Source: Dawidia soli (GTDB taxonomy: Bacteria; Bacteroidota; Bacteroidia; Cytophagales; Cyclobacteriaceae). From it: a DNA stretch of 64,000 bases. Where the stretch lies: positions 1 through 64,000 of the forward strand of contig NZ_JAHESC010000014.1 of NCBI RefSeq assembly GCF_018598185.1, read 5' to 3'. Every line of letters starts with the position of its first letter. Position 1 is the first letter of the stretch. This document shows, in pieces, positions 34,263 through 44,200 of this stretch. The position numbers and the translations under genes were made by a program. The notes under the pieces were generated by a model, which saw only the letters and a list, made by a program, of their open reading frames with translations, was not told where the DNA came from and ran no database searches.

Positions 34263-36644
34263 ATGGAGGAATCCAAAGAACGATTACAATATCTCCTCAA
34301 GGAAGCACCCGTCTCCACCGCCCTGCTCACCGGCCCCGACCTGATCGTCGAACTGGCCAATGATGCTACGCTAAAGCTCTGGGGCAAAGATGCTTCTATC
34401 ATCGGCAAGCGGTTGCTCGATGCGATGCCCGAGCTTACCGGACAAGCCGCCTACCAGGCCGTTACCGAAGTTTACCGCACGGGCCAGGGGTATGAAGGCC
34501 GGGAAAATAAGGTTTACCTCCAGGAAGCCGACGGCACGACCCGCGTGGTGTATGCCAACTTTATGGCCAAAGCCCTGCGTGCCGCCGACGGCACCATCAG
34601 GTCTGTATTACTCATGGGCTATGAAGTGACCGACCAGGTCGAAGCACGCAAGAAAGTTGCGGAAGCCGAAGAAAAGGCACAGCAAGCGATCCGCCTGGCC
34701 AACGAATCTTCGCAACGCGTGCTGCGCGAAAGCGAAGAGCGGTTCCGCACGCTCATCACCGAAACCTCCATGGTCGGCTCCGCACTCTACACGGGCCCGG
34801 AGATCCGCATCCGGTATGCCAACGACGTGATGTTGAAGTTCTGGGATAAAGACAAGTCCATCACGGGCAAGCCCATTGAAGAAGCTATCCCCGAACTTAA
34901 AGGGCAGCCCTTCATCGATCGGCTGAAAGCCGTCTATACCACCGGCCAGACCTATGAAGGCCGCGAAGACCGGGCACAGCTGTTTGAAGATGGCAAGCTC
35001 CGCGACTTTTACTTTAACTATACCTACAAGGCCCTGCGCAATACCGAGGGCGTGATCTACGGCATCCATCACATGGCCGTCGATGTGACGGACTCCGTGT
35101 TGGCGAAGAAAGAGCTGATCGAGAACGAGCGGAATTTTCGCGCGCTCATAAACGAAACTCCCGCCGCCATCATCATCGTCAAAGACGAAAACTTTACCAT
35201 CGAGATCGTCAATGACGCTTACCTCGAGTGGACCGGCAGCGCCCGCGAAGACTATCTCGGCAAACCGCTCTGGCAAGTATTGATCGATGGGCATACGCCG
35301 GAATTAGAGGCGGCTCTGGCACACGCCATGCAAACCGGCTTGCCGCACAACATAAAAGAAATACCGTTGCGGCTAAAGCGGCGCGGTGTACTGCAAAGCA
35401 TATTTGTCGACCTGGCTTACGCGCCGATCAACGACCCCGACACCGAGGACAATCGGGTCATGATCATGATCCTCGATGTAAACGACCGTGTCACCGCCCG
35501 CAAAAAACTGGAAGAGGCGCGCGACTACCTGCAGTCGATCCTCGAGTCGCTTCCACAAATGGCCTGGACGACCAACCCTGCCGGCGAAGCCACATACTTC
35601 AACGAGCAGTGGTATCACTATACCGGCCAGCGACCCCACGACGGCGAAGGCAACGGCTGGCTGGCAGTCGTCCATCCCGACGATGTCGCGGGGTACCTGG
35701 CCGAGTGGAACACTTCCATACAATTACACCATCCCTTTAAATACGAAGCCCGGTATAAGAAGAACTGGGGCGAATACCGCTGGCACCTCACACAAGGAGT
35801 GCCGATCTTCAACGCGCATCATGAATTGACGATGTGGGTCGGAACCTGTACCGACGTGCACGATCAAAAGATCTTCCAGGAAAGCCTCGAAAGCAAGATC
35901 GAAGAGCGCACCCGTGATCTCAAACGCTCCAACATCGAGCTGCAGCAGTTTGCCTATGTCGCCTCGCACGACCTGCAAGAGCCGCTGCGCAAGATCGCCA
36001 CCTTCTCTGAAATGTTGCGCAGCGCCCTGGGCACGGTGCCCGAGCGCGCCGACAGCTACCTCGCCAAAATTACCGCCGCCTCCACCCGCATGCAGGCGCT
36101 CATCAAAAGCATCCTCAACTTCTCGCAGCTCGCGCGCGAAGGCGAGATCTTTACCGCTGTCGACCTCAACGAGATCGTCGCCAACGTACACAATGACTTC
36201 GAGCTGTTGATCGAGCAAAAGAAAGCCACCGTGCGCGTCGATCCGCTGCCGGTTATCCGGGGCATACCCTTGCAACTCAACCAGCTCTTCACCAACCTCA
36301 TGAGCAACGCGCTCAAGTTCGTGGCAACAGACCGGCCGCCGCTCATTCACATCCACGCACGCACGCTCGCCGAAACCGAAGTAAGAACACACCCCGAGAT
36401 CGACCCCGGCCGTCCCTACGTTCAACTCGAGTTCGCCGACAACGGCATAGGCTTCTCCGAAGAATACGCCGAGCAAATCTTCGTCATCTTCCAACGCCTC
36501 AACGACCGCCAGTCCTACCCCGGCACCGGCATCGGCCTGGCCCTCTGCAAAAAGATCGTCATGAACCACAAAGGCGAGATCTACGCCCACTCGACACCCG
36601 GGCAAGGGTCCACTTTCTATATAATCTTACCGATAACTCAATAG
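34263..36644 (+). CDS. Multi-PAS sensor histidine kinase
   Basis: 793 residues, no membrane segment or signal peptide, so probably cytoplasmic. There are four PAS domains at about 8-130, 155-285, 290-400 and 420-535, each joined by short charged helices. The dimerisation domain has the phospho-acceptor His 569 in YVASHDLQEPLRK. The ATPase domain shows the N box (LMSNALKF), G1 (DNGIGF) and G2 (GTGIGLALC). The kinase would autophosphorylate and pass phosphate to a response regulator that is not encoded next to it. The first two PAS units are similar to each other (YRTGQGYEGRE and YTTGQTYEGRE), which suggests duplication. The ligand or signal is unknown. Confidence 0.94.
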   Translation: MEESKERLQYLLKEAPVSTALLTGPDLIVELANDATLKLWGKDASIIGKRLLDAMPELTGQAAYQAVTEVYRTGQGYEGRENKVYLQEADGTTRVVYANFMAKALRAADGTIRSVLLMGYEVTDQVEARKKVAEAEEKAQQAIRLANESSQRVLRESEERFRTLITETSMVGSALYTGPEIRIRYANDVMLKFWDKDKSITGKPIEEAIPELKGQPFIDRLKAVYTTGQTYEGREDRAQLFEDGKLRDFYFNYTYKALRNTEGVIYGIHHMAVDVTDSVLAKKELIENERNFRALINETPAAIIIVKDENFTIEIVNDAYLEWTGSAREDYLGKPLWQVLIDGHTPELEAALAHAMQTGLPHNIKEIPLRLKRRGVLQSIFVDLAYAPINDPDTEDNRVMIMILDVNDRVTARKKLEEARDYLQSILESLPQMAWTTNPAGEATYFNEQWYHYTGQRPHDGEGNGWLAVVHPDDVAGYLAEWNTSIQLHHPFKYEARYKKNWGEYRWHLTQGVPIFNAHHELTMWVGTCTDVHDQKIFQESLESKIEERTRDLKRSNIELQQFAYVASHDLQEPLRKIATFSEMLRSALGTVPERADSYLAKITAASTRMQALIKSILNFSQLAREGEIFTAVDLNEIVANVHNDFELLIEQKKATVRVDPLPVIRGIPLQLNQLFTNLMSNALKFVATDRPPLIHIHARTLAETEVRTHPEIDPGRPYVQLEFADNGIGFSEEYAEQIFVIFQRLNDRQSYPGTGIGLALCKKIVMNHKGEIYAHSTPGQGSTFYIILPITQ

Positions 36645-36651
36645 CTCTAAA

Positions 36652-36723
36652 AGTGTGAGCGTGAGAGCGAAGAAAAAACAGAACACGTTTCTTCGCTCCC
36701 GCTCTCACACTCACACTGTTTTT
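36652..36723. terminator. Bidirectional hairpin after histidine kinase gene
   Basis: AGTGTGAGCGTGAGAGCGAAG (36652-36672) faces an inverted copy at 36691-36717, with a short insertion in the second arm. A T-run follows on the plus strand. It sits between the convergent stops of the kinase and the alginate-lyase-like gene, so it could end both transcripts. Confidence 0.65.
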
Positions 36724-36792
36724 AAGCCGCCAGTCCCCGCCTGGCACTGGCGGCACCACAACGTTTACCCTACTTATGTTGTGTATCGTTCA

Positions 36793-38931
36793 CTACGGCT
36801 TGATCACCTTAAAAGACTTCTCTATGCCGTCAGCAATAATCGTAATATAGTATAACCCGCTCTTCCATCCCGAAGCATCCAGGCTCGCATCGGCCGCTAC
36901 CGAAGTATACACCACACGCCCCGTCTGATCCTTCACCTGCACGCGATGCACCTGTGTCCCTTCCGGCAGGGTATAATTCACCCTGTCCGACACCGTATTC
37001 GGATATACCGACACCGCATCGCCCGCCGCAGCAGCCATACGCGCCGCCGGGGCCACAACGCCCCACGCAAAAGCTTCCCAACCGCCGATCGTCGCACGGC
37101 TGCACGTCATCGCCACGGTACCGTTCTCCGAAGAGACATACATACCGTTGTTGCCGCGCAGCGAAACAGTACCGTCAGCATTCGCCACCCAATCAAACTT
37201 TTCCCAATCCTGGTAAGCAGTACGATTGCAGGTCATCGCCTGGGCGCCGTTCTCGGACGATACGAACATCGCCTGGTTCTGCAGCGCGATCTTACCACCC
37301 CCTGCATCTACCACCAGGAATCCGTTCCAACCGGCCACAGCCGTGGCATTACACCACATCGGCCCCACGCCGTTCTTCGAGCTTACATATTGATTGTTGA
37401 ACCCGCGCAGCCAGATCGTCTGTCCGATGGGGATCGTCGGCGCCGCGGTATTCACCTTCACTTCGGTCAGGCTGTTCCAGGCATTCACCGAGTTGCCGTG
37501 ACCGACGATACGCACATACTGCGCCGTTACCGGGGCGAATGAGTACGTCTCCAGCGCCAGCGACGTACCGCTGCTCACCAGACCGGCGCCTACCGTTGTC
37601 CAGCCCGCATTCGGGTTGCCTGATACCTGTACATCGAAGCTCGTCGTCCGGGTGTCGCCGCTATAGAAAGCGATTTGCACGCCCGTGACCGACACCGGAG
37701 CACTGAGACAGAATTGAATCCACTGGCCGTCGCCGTTGGCAGACCAGCGTGTGTTGAGGTCGTTGTCGAGTACATTGGACGGAACGTTACCGTCGTCTGC
37801 GCTGGCCGCTACCGGCACACAGCCGGGGTTGGGATCCGTACCGGTCGGCAGCTCGGAGTGTGTCGCCGTCAACCAACCGAGGAAGTGATCTTCAATGGCA
37901 TTCTCCGGGCGGTTCTGGTTCAATACATACGTGCGCGTCTGCGGTACGCTCATGCCCAGGGCCGTGTAGCGCGACAGCAGGATCTCATACGGAGCGCTCT
38001 TACGGGCCCACTCCGAGTCGGCGCGATAGTTCGGCGAGCCGGTACCCAGCAGGCCTTTTACATAGGCTTCAGCCCCCAGCAACAGGCGCGGCTGCGAAGC
38101 CCCGCTGGTGCGGGTGAACAGCGCGTCGCTGCCTTGCTGATGTGCCACTTCCGCGCACTGCGCGAGGCCGATCAATACATACTGCGAGTGCACAAAGTCA
38201 CGGAACAGCTCCGGGATCTGACCGGCCGTGTTGATCTGATCCAGCTGACCCGTTACGTGGTTGTAACCCTGGTTATACAACGACGCATTGTTCATGAACA
38301 CACCGGCCGACAGCAGGGCGAGGTCTTTCGAGATCAGCCAGTTGGCTGTTTGGTAGATCGGGCCGTTCACATACGTCAGCACCTTGTTGACAAACGACTC
38401 GAAACGTGTTACCTCCGAAGCCGCCCAACCGGCCGCGCCGTTGTTATAATACCGGATGATCTCCGCGCCGGCGATCCAGATCGGCAGTGCCCACGAAGCT
38501 TCCAGCGTGCGTTGGTTCGGCGTGCCGGCATCCGTCGTCATGCTTTGGAACGTTGCCGACCAGGCATTCAGGATCTGTACCGCCTTGTTGCGATACGACA
38601 CGTTGCCGGTCACCACCCAACGGACGGCATGTGCGTAGGCCGCATGCGCATCGCGACGGAACGCCGCCTCCTGCGGCGAGCCGCCCGAGCCTACTACATA
38701 TACTACCGCATACGGCTCCGGATTGTAATTCAGGTTGGCACGCGAATCACCCGCCAGTACATTGTAGCCTTGCACGATCGGGCCGCTGTTGGCCGCTACT
38801 TTCGCTTTGATAAAGTCCAGCTCAGCCTGGCTGCTGAACACGCCCGGATGACGGAACACCGCCGGGGCCTGGGCAAACGCTGCCGTCAACAGAGCAACGG
38901 CCAGCATACCCGTTAATAATATCTTCTTCAT
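36793..38931 (-). CDS. Secreted alginate-lyase-like enzyme with discoidin, fascin-like and T9SS domains
   Basis: 712 residues. After a signal peptide ([20 protein letters not shown]), residues about 25-340 form a helical alginate-lyase-type domain ([39 protein letters not shown]). A discoidin (F5/8 type C) domain follows at about 370-500 ([22 protein letters not shown]). Next is a fascin-like beta-trefoil (about 505-625), with the repeated [10 protein letters not shown] / FVSSENGAQ / YVSSENGT units. The end is a type IX secretion tail ([27 protein letters not shown]). It would be exported across the outer membrane and bind polysaccharide. The substrate is uncertain. Confidence 0.88.
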   Translation of the reverse strand: MKKILLTGMLAVALLTAAFAQAPAVFRHPGVFSSQAELDFIKAKVAANSGPIVQGYNVLAGDSRANLNYNPEPYAVVYVVGSGGSPQEAAFRRDAHAAYAHAVRWVVTGNVSYRNKAVQILNAWSATFQSMTTDAGTPNQRTLEASWALPIWIAGAEIIRYYNNGAAGWAASEVTRFESFVNKVLTYVNGPIYQTANWLISKDLALLSAGVFMNNASLYNQGYNHVTGQLDQINTAGQIPELFRDFVHSQYVLIGLAQCAEVAHQQGSDALFTRTSGASQPRLLLGAEAYVKGLLGTGSPNYRADSEWARKSAPYEILLSRYTALGMSVPQTRTYVLNQNRPENAIEDHFLGWLTATHSELPTGTDPNPGCVPVAASADDGNVPSNVLDNDLNTRWSANGDGQWIQFCLSAPVSVTGVQIAFYSGDTRTTSFDVQVSGNPNAGWTTVGAGLVSSGTSLALETYSFAPVTAQYVRIVGHGNSVNAWNSLTEVKVNTAAPTIPIGQTIWLRGFNNQYVSSKNGVGPMWCNATAVAGWNGFLVVDAGGGKIALQNQAMFVSSENGAQAMTCNRTAYQDWEKFDWVANADGTVSLRGNNGMYVSSENGTVAMTCSRATIGGWEAFAWGVVAPAARMAAAAGDAVSVYPNTVSDRVNYTLPEGTQVHRVQVKDQTGRVVYTSVAADASLDASGWKSGLYYITIIADGIEKSFKVIKP

Positions 38932-38944
38932 AGTTAGGGTACGA

Positions 38945-40924
38945 TTAGTTTTTAATGATCCGGATAGATTTGGTAAAGCCGTCGGTAGCGATCGTCACAT
39001 AATAGATGCCGCGCTTCCACGACGACGCTTCGATGGTATTCTCGGCCTGTGCCTTGGCCGTAGCCTGATATACCACTTCGCCGCTGAGGTTCACCACCTT
39101 CACTTCGTGTACGCTGGCACCTGCCGGCAACACATAGTATACCTTGTCGGATACTTCGTTGGGATACACGGTCAGGCCGGCCGCATCGACCGAAGCCACA
39201 CGCGCTGCCGCCGCGGGGGTTGCAACACCCCAGGCAAAAGCTTCCCAGCCGCCGATCGTGGCACGGTTACAGGTCATCGCCTGTGTGCCGTTCTCCGAAG
39301 AAACATACAGACCGTTGTTGCCGCGCAGCGATACCGTTCCGTCTGTGTTTACGATCCAGTCGAATTTCTCCCAGTCCTGAACGGTGGCACGATTACACGT
39401 CATGGCTTGCGCACCATTCTCCGAAGAGACATACAGGCTCTGGTTCTGCAGCGCTACTTTACCGCCCCCCGCATCGACCACGAGGAATTGGTTCCAGCCC
39501 GCCACGGCGGTAGCATTACACCACATCGGCCCCACGCCGTTCTTCGAGCTTACATATTGATCGTTGAAACCGCGCAGCCATACCGTCTGCCCCACGGGAA
39601 TAGAAGGCGCTTCGGTCGTGATCTTTACTTCCGTCAGGCTGTTCCACGCGTTGACCGAGTTGCCATGACCCACCATGCGGATGTACTGCGCCGTGCGCGG
39701 TGTGAAGCTAAAGGTCTCCAGCCCCAGCGAGGTACCGCTGCTTACCAACCCGGTGGCGGCGTTCGTCCACGCCGTGCCGTTGCCGGAAGTCTGCACGTCG
39801 AACGTTGTCGTTCGTGTGTTGCCGCTATAGAATGCAACCTGAACACCCGTTACCGTAGTGGGCGTGCTCAGGCAGAACTGGATCCACTGGCCATCGCCGT
39901 TGGCCGACCAGCGTGTGTTGAGGTCGTTGTCGAGTACGTTGGCCGGTACGTTACCGTCGTCCGCGCTGGCCGCCACGGGCACACAGCCGGGGTTGCCGCC
40001 GCCGCGTTGCTGCACCACCTGGTCGATCGCCGTCAGCAGCGAGTTGGCGTTCCGCGCATCGTCTGAAAGATCCCAGATCATGATCCCACCGCCCTGGTCG
40101 AACGCCAGGTTGGTTTTGCTTTTGATCGTAGGGATGCCGTTGTACCCCACGCCGTTGAAGCTGTCGGCGTTCGGACTGGCACCGCGCACCAGCAGATCGT
40201 CGTACCCGACATATTCCGTCGCCGAGCGGCCGTAGAACGGCACACCCAGGATCGCCTTGCTCACCGGCAGGCCTCGGCCCTTCCAATAGTTGAGCGACTG
40301 CACGGCATAGTTATACGTCGAGTGGTTCGAGCCCCCGCCGTCGTACGCCATCAGGTTCAGGAAGTCAACGTAGCCGAATACCGGGGTTTGTATGCCGTCA
40401 CCGGTCGACCCGCTTGCCACCACGGCGGCCGTCAGCAGCTTGCCCTGCGCATGCAGCGCGTTGGAAAGCTGTTGCATCAGCAGCGTGAAGTTCGGCGACT
40501 CGGCGCCGGTGGGGTACTCCCAGTCGATGTCCACGCCGTCCAGGTTGTACTGGTTCACCATGCCCATCAACGCGTTGACGAAATTGGTACGGTACGTGGC
40601 ATTGGCGGCCAGCGCGCGAAAAGCAGCATCGTCACCGTTGTTCCAGCCGCCGACGGCAATCAACACCTTCTTGCCGGCAGCATGGCCCGCCGACACGAGG
40701 CTTTGCAGCTTGGAAGCACCACCGCCCAGGCTTTGCAGACCCCCGGTGGGTGTCGGCAAAGCAAACGCGTAGTTGATGTGCGTCAGCTTGCTGAACTGCA
40801 CATCGCTCACGTTACCCGCCCACGAAGGCAGGTAGCCCACGACTTTAAACTGTGCATACACCAGCTGGCACAACAGCACCAGCAACGACGCGCACACCGA
40901 TCGAAACAGATATAATCTTTTCAT
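38945..40924 (-). CDS. Secreted GH18 chitinase with discoidin, fascin-like and T9SS domains
   Basis: From the ATG at 40924 the protein has 659 residues. A signal peptide is followed by a GH18 barrel with the SxGG-like segment ([12 protein letters not shown]) and the catalytic [10 protein letters not shown] motif (Glu 136 is the acid). The barrel runs to about 310 ([13 protein letters not shown]). The remaining half repeats the discoidin, fascin-like and T9SS order of the preceding gene almost residue for residue. It hydrolyses chitin-type beta-1,4-GlcNAc chains outside the cell. It lies 13 bp upstream of the alginate-lyase-like gene, so the two are probably cotranscribed. Confidence 0.93.
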   Translation of the reverse strand: MKRLYLFRSVCASLLVLLCQLVYAQFKVVGYLPSWAGNVSDVQFSKLTHINYAFALPTPTGGLQSLGGGASKLQSLVSAGHAAGKKVLIAVGGWNNGDDAAFRALAANATYRTNFVNALMGMVNQYNLDGVDIDWEYPTGAESPNFTLLMQQLSNALHAQGKLLTAAVVASGSTGDGIQTPVFGYVDFLNLMAYDGGGSNHSTYNYAVQSLNYWKGRGLPVSKAILGVPFYGRSATEYVGYDDLLVRGASPNADSFNGVGYNGIPTIKSKTNLAFDQGGGIMIWDLSDDARNANSLLTAIDQVVQQRGGGNPGCVPVAASADDGNVPANVLDNDLNTRWSANGDGQWIQFCLSTPTTVTGVQVAFYSGNTRTTTFDVQTSGNGTAWTNAATGLVSSGTSLGLETFSFTPRTAQYIRMVGHGNSVNAWNSLTEVKITTEAPSIPVGQTVWLRGFNDQYVSSKNGVGPMWCNATAVAGWNQFLVVDAGGGKVALQNQSLYVSSENGAQAMTCNRATVQDWEKFDWIVNTDGTVSLRGNNGLYVSSENGTQAMTCNRATIGGWEAFAWGVATPAAAARVASVDAAGLTVYPNEVSDKVYYVLPAGASVHEVKVVNLSGEVVYQATAKAQAENTIEASSWKRGIYYVTIATDGFTKSIRIIKN

Positions 40925-41100
40925 AAAAAAGGGATTATGTGAATAGGCCCCAAAACTATGGGACACTTGCCCTACCCACAGAATCCACTTATTAAACGGC
41001 AGCGCAGAATTATTAAAAGAAATATACTTTCTCCCGCAACGTAGTCGGGAACGATCCCAACCAGATATATACTTTTCGCCCTTACAACATGATTATTTTG

Positions 41101-41138
41101 TTGCACAAAGTTGCGCAGTAGTTGCGCAGTGTTGCACA
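41101..41138. repeat. Four helically phased TTGCRCA repeats (candidate operator)
   Basis: TTGC starts at 41101, 41111, 41122 and 41132. The first and fourth units read TTGCACAA and the middle two read TTGCGCAGT, so the spacing is 10-11 bp, one helical turn. They lie about 180 bp upstream of the chitinase start codon, in an otherwise gene-free stretch. A regulator that binds one face of DNA would fit. Confidence 0.5.
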
Positions 41139-41180
41139 AGCAACTCACAGACAATACAACCACACAACGGAAGCATGGAA

Positions 41181-41318
41181 CTAATCCGCCACCACCCTGT
41201 TAACCCTCGGCTGCAAAAACCAAATCCCGATGGGCAGCAGCGCAACCAAAAAAATATCGAGCACATAACGCTCAAACCGGGCCTCTTCATCCAGTTCGAT
41301 CGTTTTCAACACCTTCAT
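41181..41318 (-). CDS. 45-residue single-span membrane protein
   Basis: The minus-strand ATG at 41318 opens a 45-residue frame beginning MKVLKTIELDEEARFERYVL. The middle (IFLVALLPIGIWFL) is a membrane-spanning helix. It starts 4 bp after the stop codon of the ADP-ribosylglycohydrolase gene, on the same strand, which strongly suggests cotranscription. It is shorter than common gene-finding limits and I recognise no family. The acidic N-terminal helix could make it a membrane anchor or a small regulator. That is inference. Confidence 0.55.
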   Translation of the reverse strand: MKVLKTIELDEEARFERYVLDIFLVALLPIGIWFLQPRVNRVVAD

Positions 41319-41322
41319 ACAT

Positions 41323-42288
41323 CTATTTACTATACTTATCACCCAACGCCATGCCTAACTCGCGAATATCCTCCAACCTTGCCAGCACCGCCAGCCAGTA
41401 GCTCGGTATGGCCGCGCTGCCGTAATACACTCCCGCCAGGCCGCCGGTAATAGCCCCTGTCGTGTCGGTATCATATCCCAGGTTCACGGCCGACAATACG
41501 GCACTCTCAAAATTATCCGTTGCCAAAAAGCACCAGAGGGATGCCTCCAATGACTTTATAACATAACCATTTCCATGAATCGTGTTTTTCGAAACTTCCC
41601 GAATATCCTGTTGGATCATTCGCTCGAAGTGCCGTTGCTCACCCGCATCAAAGTCCATTTCCTTCCACAGGGCAACTACGTCCCCGCGCATGCGCTGGTA
41701 ACTTTCCTCCTTGCTCAACCCCTGTAACAGATATTCCGCCAGCCGCAGGTATATCAAACAACACATCCCCGAACGAATATGCCCGTGTGTCAGTGCGGAT
41801 ACCCTCCAGGTGATCTCGAACTGCTGCCGTATGTCAAGGCCGCGAATGTGAAATAATAAAGGGAGTATCCGCATCAGCGATCCGTTGCCGTTATCTTCCT
41901 CCGACGCACCGTAGCGCAGTAGCTCAAGCTCAGTCATGTCGCCGCGGTCAAGAATGACCTCCAACGTTGCAATCGCCTCGCGTGTACGCATACCGATGTC
42001 GAAGACGTTTCCGTGCGCCGTCCAATAAGCTTCCGTTTTCCACTGCACAACCCTGCGCGCCATATCGGCCAGGTCATAGCCGTGCGCCAACGACTCCGCC
42101 AGGCAGAACGTCAGCGAGCTGTCGTCCGACCAGGTACCGGCCGGTTGATGATGCGTACCATACCCACGCATGTCCCGTGCGGGGGTAGCATCCATCTCAG
42201 CGCGGCTCAAAAATTCGTATGGCACCCCCAGGGCGTCACCCACTGCAACACCCAATAATGCGGCAACTGCCTTTTCGCGTAGATCCAT
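41323..42288 (-). CDS. ADP-ribosylglycohydrolase
   Basis: 321 residues with the all-helical ARH/DraG fold. The first Mg-binding site is seen as GTWSDDSSLTFCLAESL and the second as NLGYDTDTTGAITGGLAGVYYG, both near-perfect matches to the family. LLGVAVGDALGVPYEF at the start is also typical. Such enzymes remove ADP-ribose from proteins or nucleic acids, or hydrolyse free ADP-ribose derivatives. It heads a two-gene operon with the 45-residue membrane protein. A macrodomain PARG-like gene at 50434-51273 is in the same part of the window. Confidence 0.93.
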   Translation of the reverse strand: MDLREKAVAALLGVAVGDALGVPYEFLSRAEMDATPARDMRGYGTHHQPAGTWSDDSSLTFCLAESLAHGYDLADMARRVVQWKTEAYWTAHGNVFDIGMRTREAIATLEVILDRGDMTELELLRYGASEEDNGNGSLMRILPLLFHIRGLDIRQQFEITWRVSALTHGHIRSGMCCLIYLRLAEYLLQGLSKEESYQRMRGDVVALWKEMDFDAGEQRHFERMIQQDIREVSKNTIHGNGYVIKSLEASLWCFLATDNFESAVLSAVNLGYDTDTTGAITGGLAGVYYGSAAIPSYWLAVLARLEDIRELGMALGDKYSK

Positions 42289-42472
42289 ATAGTAACAAGT
42301 AGGGACAGAAATGTCCTTTTCTGATCCAGATACGATTTTCCTTTACGTTCGTTGCTTAAAAATCCGTCATTCGCGGTCTTGAAGAAAAACAGTAAGCAAC
42401 GTGTATGGGAATATTCCGGCTGGCTCCGGCAAAGATCTTATCCTTTTTCGGAAGACTTCCGTCTTAAAAAAA

Positions 42473-42525
42473 ACTGCTTTTCCCGACCCTGAGAGCTACC
42501 AACTATCCGGTCAGAGAAAAGCAGT
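42473..42525 (-). terminator. Hairpin with T-run on the minus strand
   Basis: ACTGCTTTTC (42473-42482) pairs with GAAAAGCAGT (42516-42525), and an inner GACC / GGTC extends the stem. On the minus strand the structure is followed by T8. No minus-strand gene ends here, so the transcript it would terminate is unknown; an alternative is a 5'-leader structure on the plus strand. Confidence 0.45.
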
Positions 42526-42551
42526 AGTTATGTAAATAACCTATCAAGTTT

Positions 42552-42599
42552 ATGAAAAAACTTTTACATCATCTATGGATGTACGTGCGTTTGTTTTAA
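42552..42599 (+). other. 15-codon leader-like ORF
   Basis: ATG at 42552 opens MKKLLHHLWMYVRLF and stops. This resembles the first residues of TonB-dependent receptor signal peptides in this phylum. It may be a leader peptide or the stub of a lost receptor gene. There is no downstream continuation in any frame that I can see. Low support. Confidence 0.25.
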
Positions 42600-42691
42600 G
42601 CCGCCCGGTTCGACCGGCATCGCATACGTCAACACCCCGTTAAAACAAACGTCAGCAGCGAAGTCCGGTAAGAATCTGTACCTTTACCGGG

Positions 42692-43186
42692 ATGGAACAA
42701 GACAAAATCGCCCTGGCCAAACGTTACGCCAAACTCTCCAACGATCAGCTTTTAAAGATGGTCGAAGACCATCGGGACTATACGCCGGAAGCGTTCGAGG
42801 TATTACGCCAGGAGATTGACAACCGCCAGATCCCGCAGAAAGACGTCACCGAATTCAAGTTCAAAACAGCGGTGAATAAAGCGATACTCACCGAGCGATC
42901 GCTGGTACCCCTGTCCCCGTGGCAGAAAGTATTCTACTTTTTTGCGTTCTTCATACCGCCCTATCTGGGTATCGTCATCGGTGCCTTCGGCATGAACAGC
43001 GAAGAGGACGGCTACACCACGAAAGCACGTCAGATGCGATTCTTCCGCTGGGCAGGATTTCTTTCGACCCTGATCATAATCGTGATCTGTTCCCAGGTGC
43101 CGTTACTGATCCTGATCCTCTGGCCCGCAAGTTTCGCCTTAGCCTATAAGTTTGCTCCCAAACCCCAGGCATACACCGAGCATTAA
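42692..43186 (+). CDS. Membrane protein, unknown function
   Basis: 164 residues. The first 60 are helical and charged (KRYAKLSNDQLLKMVEDHRDYTPEAFEVLRQEI), a pattern seen at the start of several uncharacterised Bacteroidota membrane proteins. Two hydrophobic stretches follow (KVFYFFAFFIPPYLGIVIGAF and AGFLSTLIIIVICSQVPLLILILW). No catalytic motif is seen. It is convergent with the DUF1772 gene and their stops overlap by about 4 bp. The function is not recognised. Confidence 0.7.
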   Translation: MEQDKIALAKRYAKLSNDQLLKMVEDHRDYTPEAFEVLRQEIDNRQIPQKDVTEFKFKTAVNKAILTERSLVPLSPWQKVFYFFAFFIPPYLGIVIGAFGMNSEEDGYTTKARQMRFFRWAGFLSTLIIIVICSQVPLLILILWPASFALAYKFAPKPQAYTEH

Positions 43187-43725
43187 GCGACCTCCTGCTC
43201 GCCTGGCATCACACAAGCCACCACGGTCAGCACAAACGCCAGCAACGAAGCCACGGTTCGCAGCGCGTTCAGTCTGTTCCAGGGCCCTTCAAAAGCCTCC
43301 CGCTGCCGGGCAATCTCCTCTGGCGACGCCGCTTCCAGCCGGAATGCGTCGAGCGCTTCGTTCAACGGCACGTTACCGCCCATCGTGATCCCGATCACGC
43401 CGACTATATATAGCACCGCCGCTGCCAGCAGCAACCAGAAGCGCACCGGCAGCGACGACCGGTATTGCAGGTATACATCCAACGGCAACAGCAAGGCCGT
43501 GCCCAGGAAGCACGACAAAAATACAGGATTGAGGATCGCCCGGTTCATCGCCTGCATCGAAGCGATAAACTCGATGTCTTGTACCCGTGCCAGTCCGGGA
43601 CTGACGGCATACGACCAGGCACTGAACAGCCCGGCCATAAGCCCCGTCGTAAGCACGGCAATTACCAAAAGAATAGTTGATACGGTCATAGTCTTAGCGG
43701 TTGTAGTCGTTCGGTTCAGGTTCAT
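43183..43725 (-). CDS. DUF1772 (anthrone-oxygenase-like) membrane protein
   Basis: From the ATG at 43725 the protein has 180 residues with four hydrophobic helices (about 13-35, 65-83, 93-112 and 158-172). The loop NRAILNPVFLSCFLGTALLLP and the late motif GNVPLNEALDAF are hallmarks of DUF1772. Related fungal proteins are annotated as anthrone oxygenases, but the bacterial role is not established. Its ATG overlaps the cytochrome c stop codon (ATGA), so the two are translated together. Confidence 0.85.
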   Translation of the reverse strand: MNLNRTTTTAKTMTVSTILLVIAVLTTGLMAGLFSAWSYAVSPGLARVQDIEFIASMQAMNRAILNPVFLSCFLGTALLLPLDVYLQYRSSLPVRFWLLLAAAVLYIVGVIGITMGGNVPLNEALDAFRLEAASPEEIARQREAFEGPWNRLNALRTVASLLAFVLTVVACVMPGEQEVA

Positions 43726-44066
43726 GGTTGCACGCGTAAAGATTTTACATAGGTCACTAACTCCTGTAGCTGTTCGGCCGAAAGCTTTTTCCGAAAGCCG
43801 GGCATAAACCCCTTGCCGCGCTGGATTTGCAGCGTTACGGCAGTGTCCGCCAATGTACTTCGTTGCAGGTTCCGGGCGCCAAACATCCCTTTGGTCCCAT
43901 CGTTGCCATGACAGCGTGCACAATACTGTTTATATAAACTCTCGCCGGCACCCGTATGTTGCGCCGCCGGCCCCTGCCGGAAAGCGCTACCGGCCACCAG
44001 CAACATCATCAGGGCCGCCACACCGGCCAGCCGCAGAATACTCTTTTTTGAATCGGGATAACACAT
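43722..44066 (-). CDS. Small c-type cytochrome
   Basis: 114 residues: a signal/anchor segment (ILRLAGVAALMMLLVAGSAF), then one heme c site, CARCH (Cys 49, Cys 52, His 53), and the distal ligand Met 88 in GKGFMPGF. The C-terminal helix LSAEQLQELVTYVKSL is typical. It carries electrons in the periplasm. Its stop overlaps the start of the DUF1772 gene, so the two probably share a process, possibly electron supply to that membrane protein. Confidence 0.93.
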   Translation of the reverse strand: MCYPDSKKSILRLAGVAALMMLLVAGSAFRQGPAAQHTGAGESLYKQYCARCHGNDGTKGMFGARNLQRSTLADTAVTLQIQRGKGFMPGFRKKLSAEQLQELVTYVKSLRVQP

Positions 44067-44200
44067 ATAGCTGTTGTTTTTTGAAGCAAGTACCTCAAAA
44101 CCCCGCCGCCCCGATAGAACAAAACCGACAAGATTAGGTGGGTAGGACTAACTAACAGGGTCTCTTTTTCGTTAAGGAAATAATTGTGTATCTTGAATAT

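Noticed and set aside
37675-38916. A 413-codon plus-strand frame
   Set aside because: Antisense to the alginate-lyase-like gene; Arg- and His-rich shadow translation.
41093-41290. A 65-codon minus-strand frame near the chitinase promoter
   Set aside because: Cys-rich translation in the wrong frame of the 45-residue gene at 41181-41318, which is better supported.
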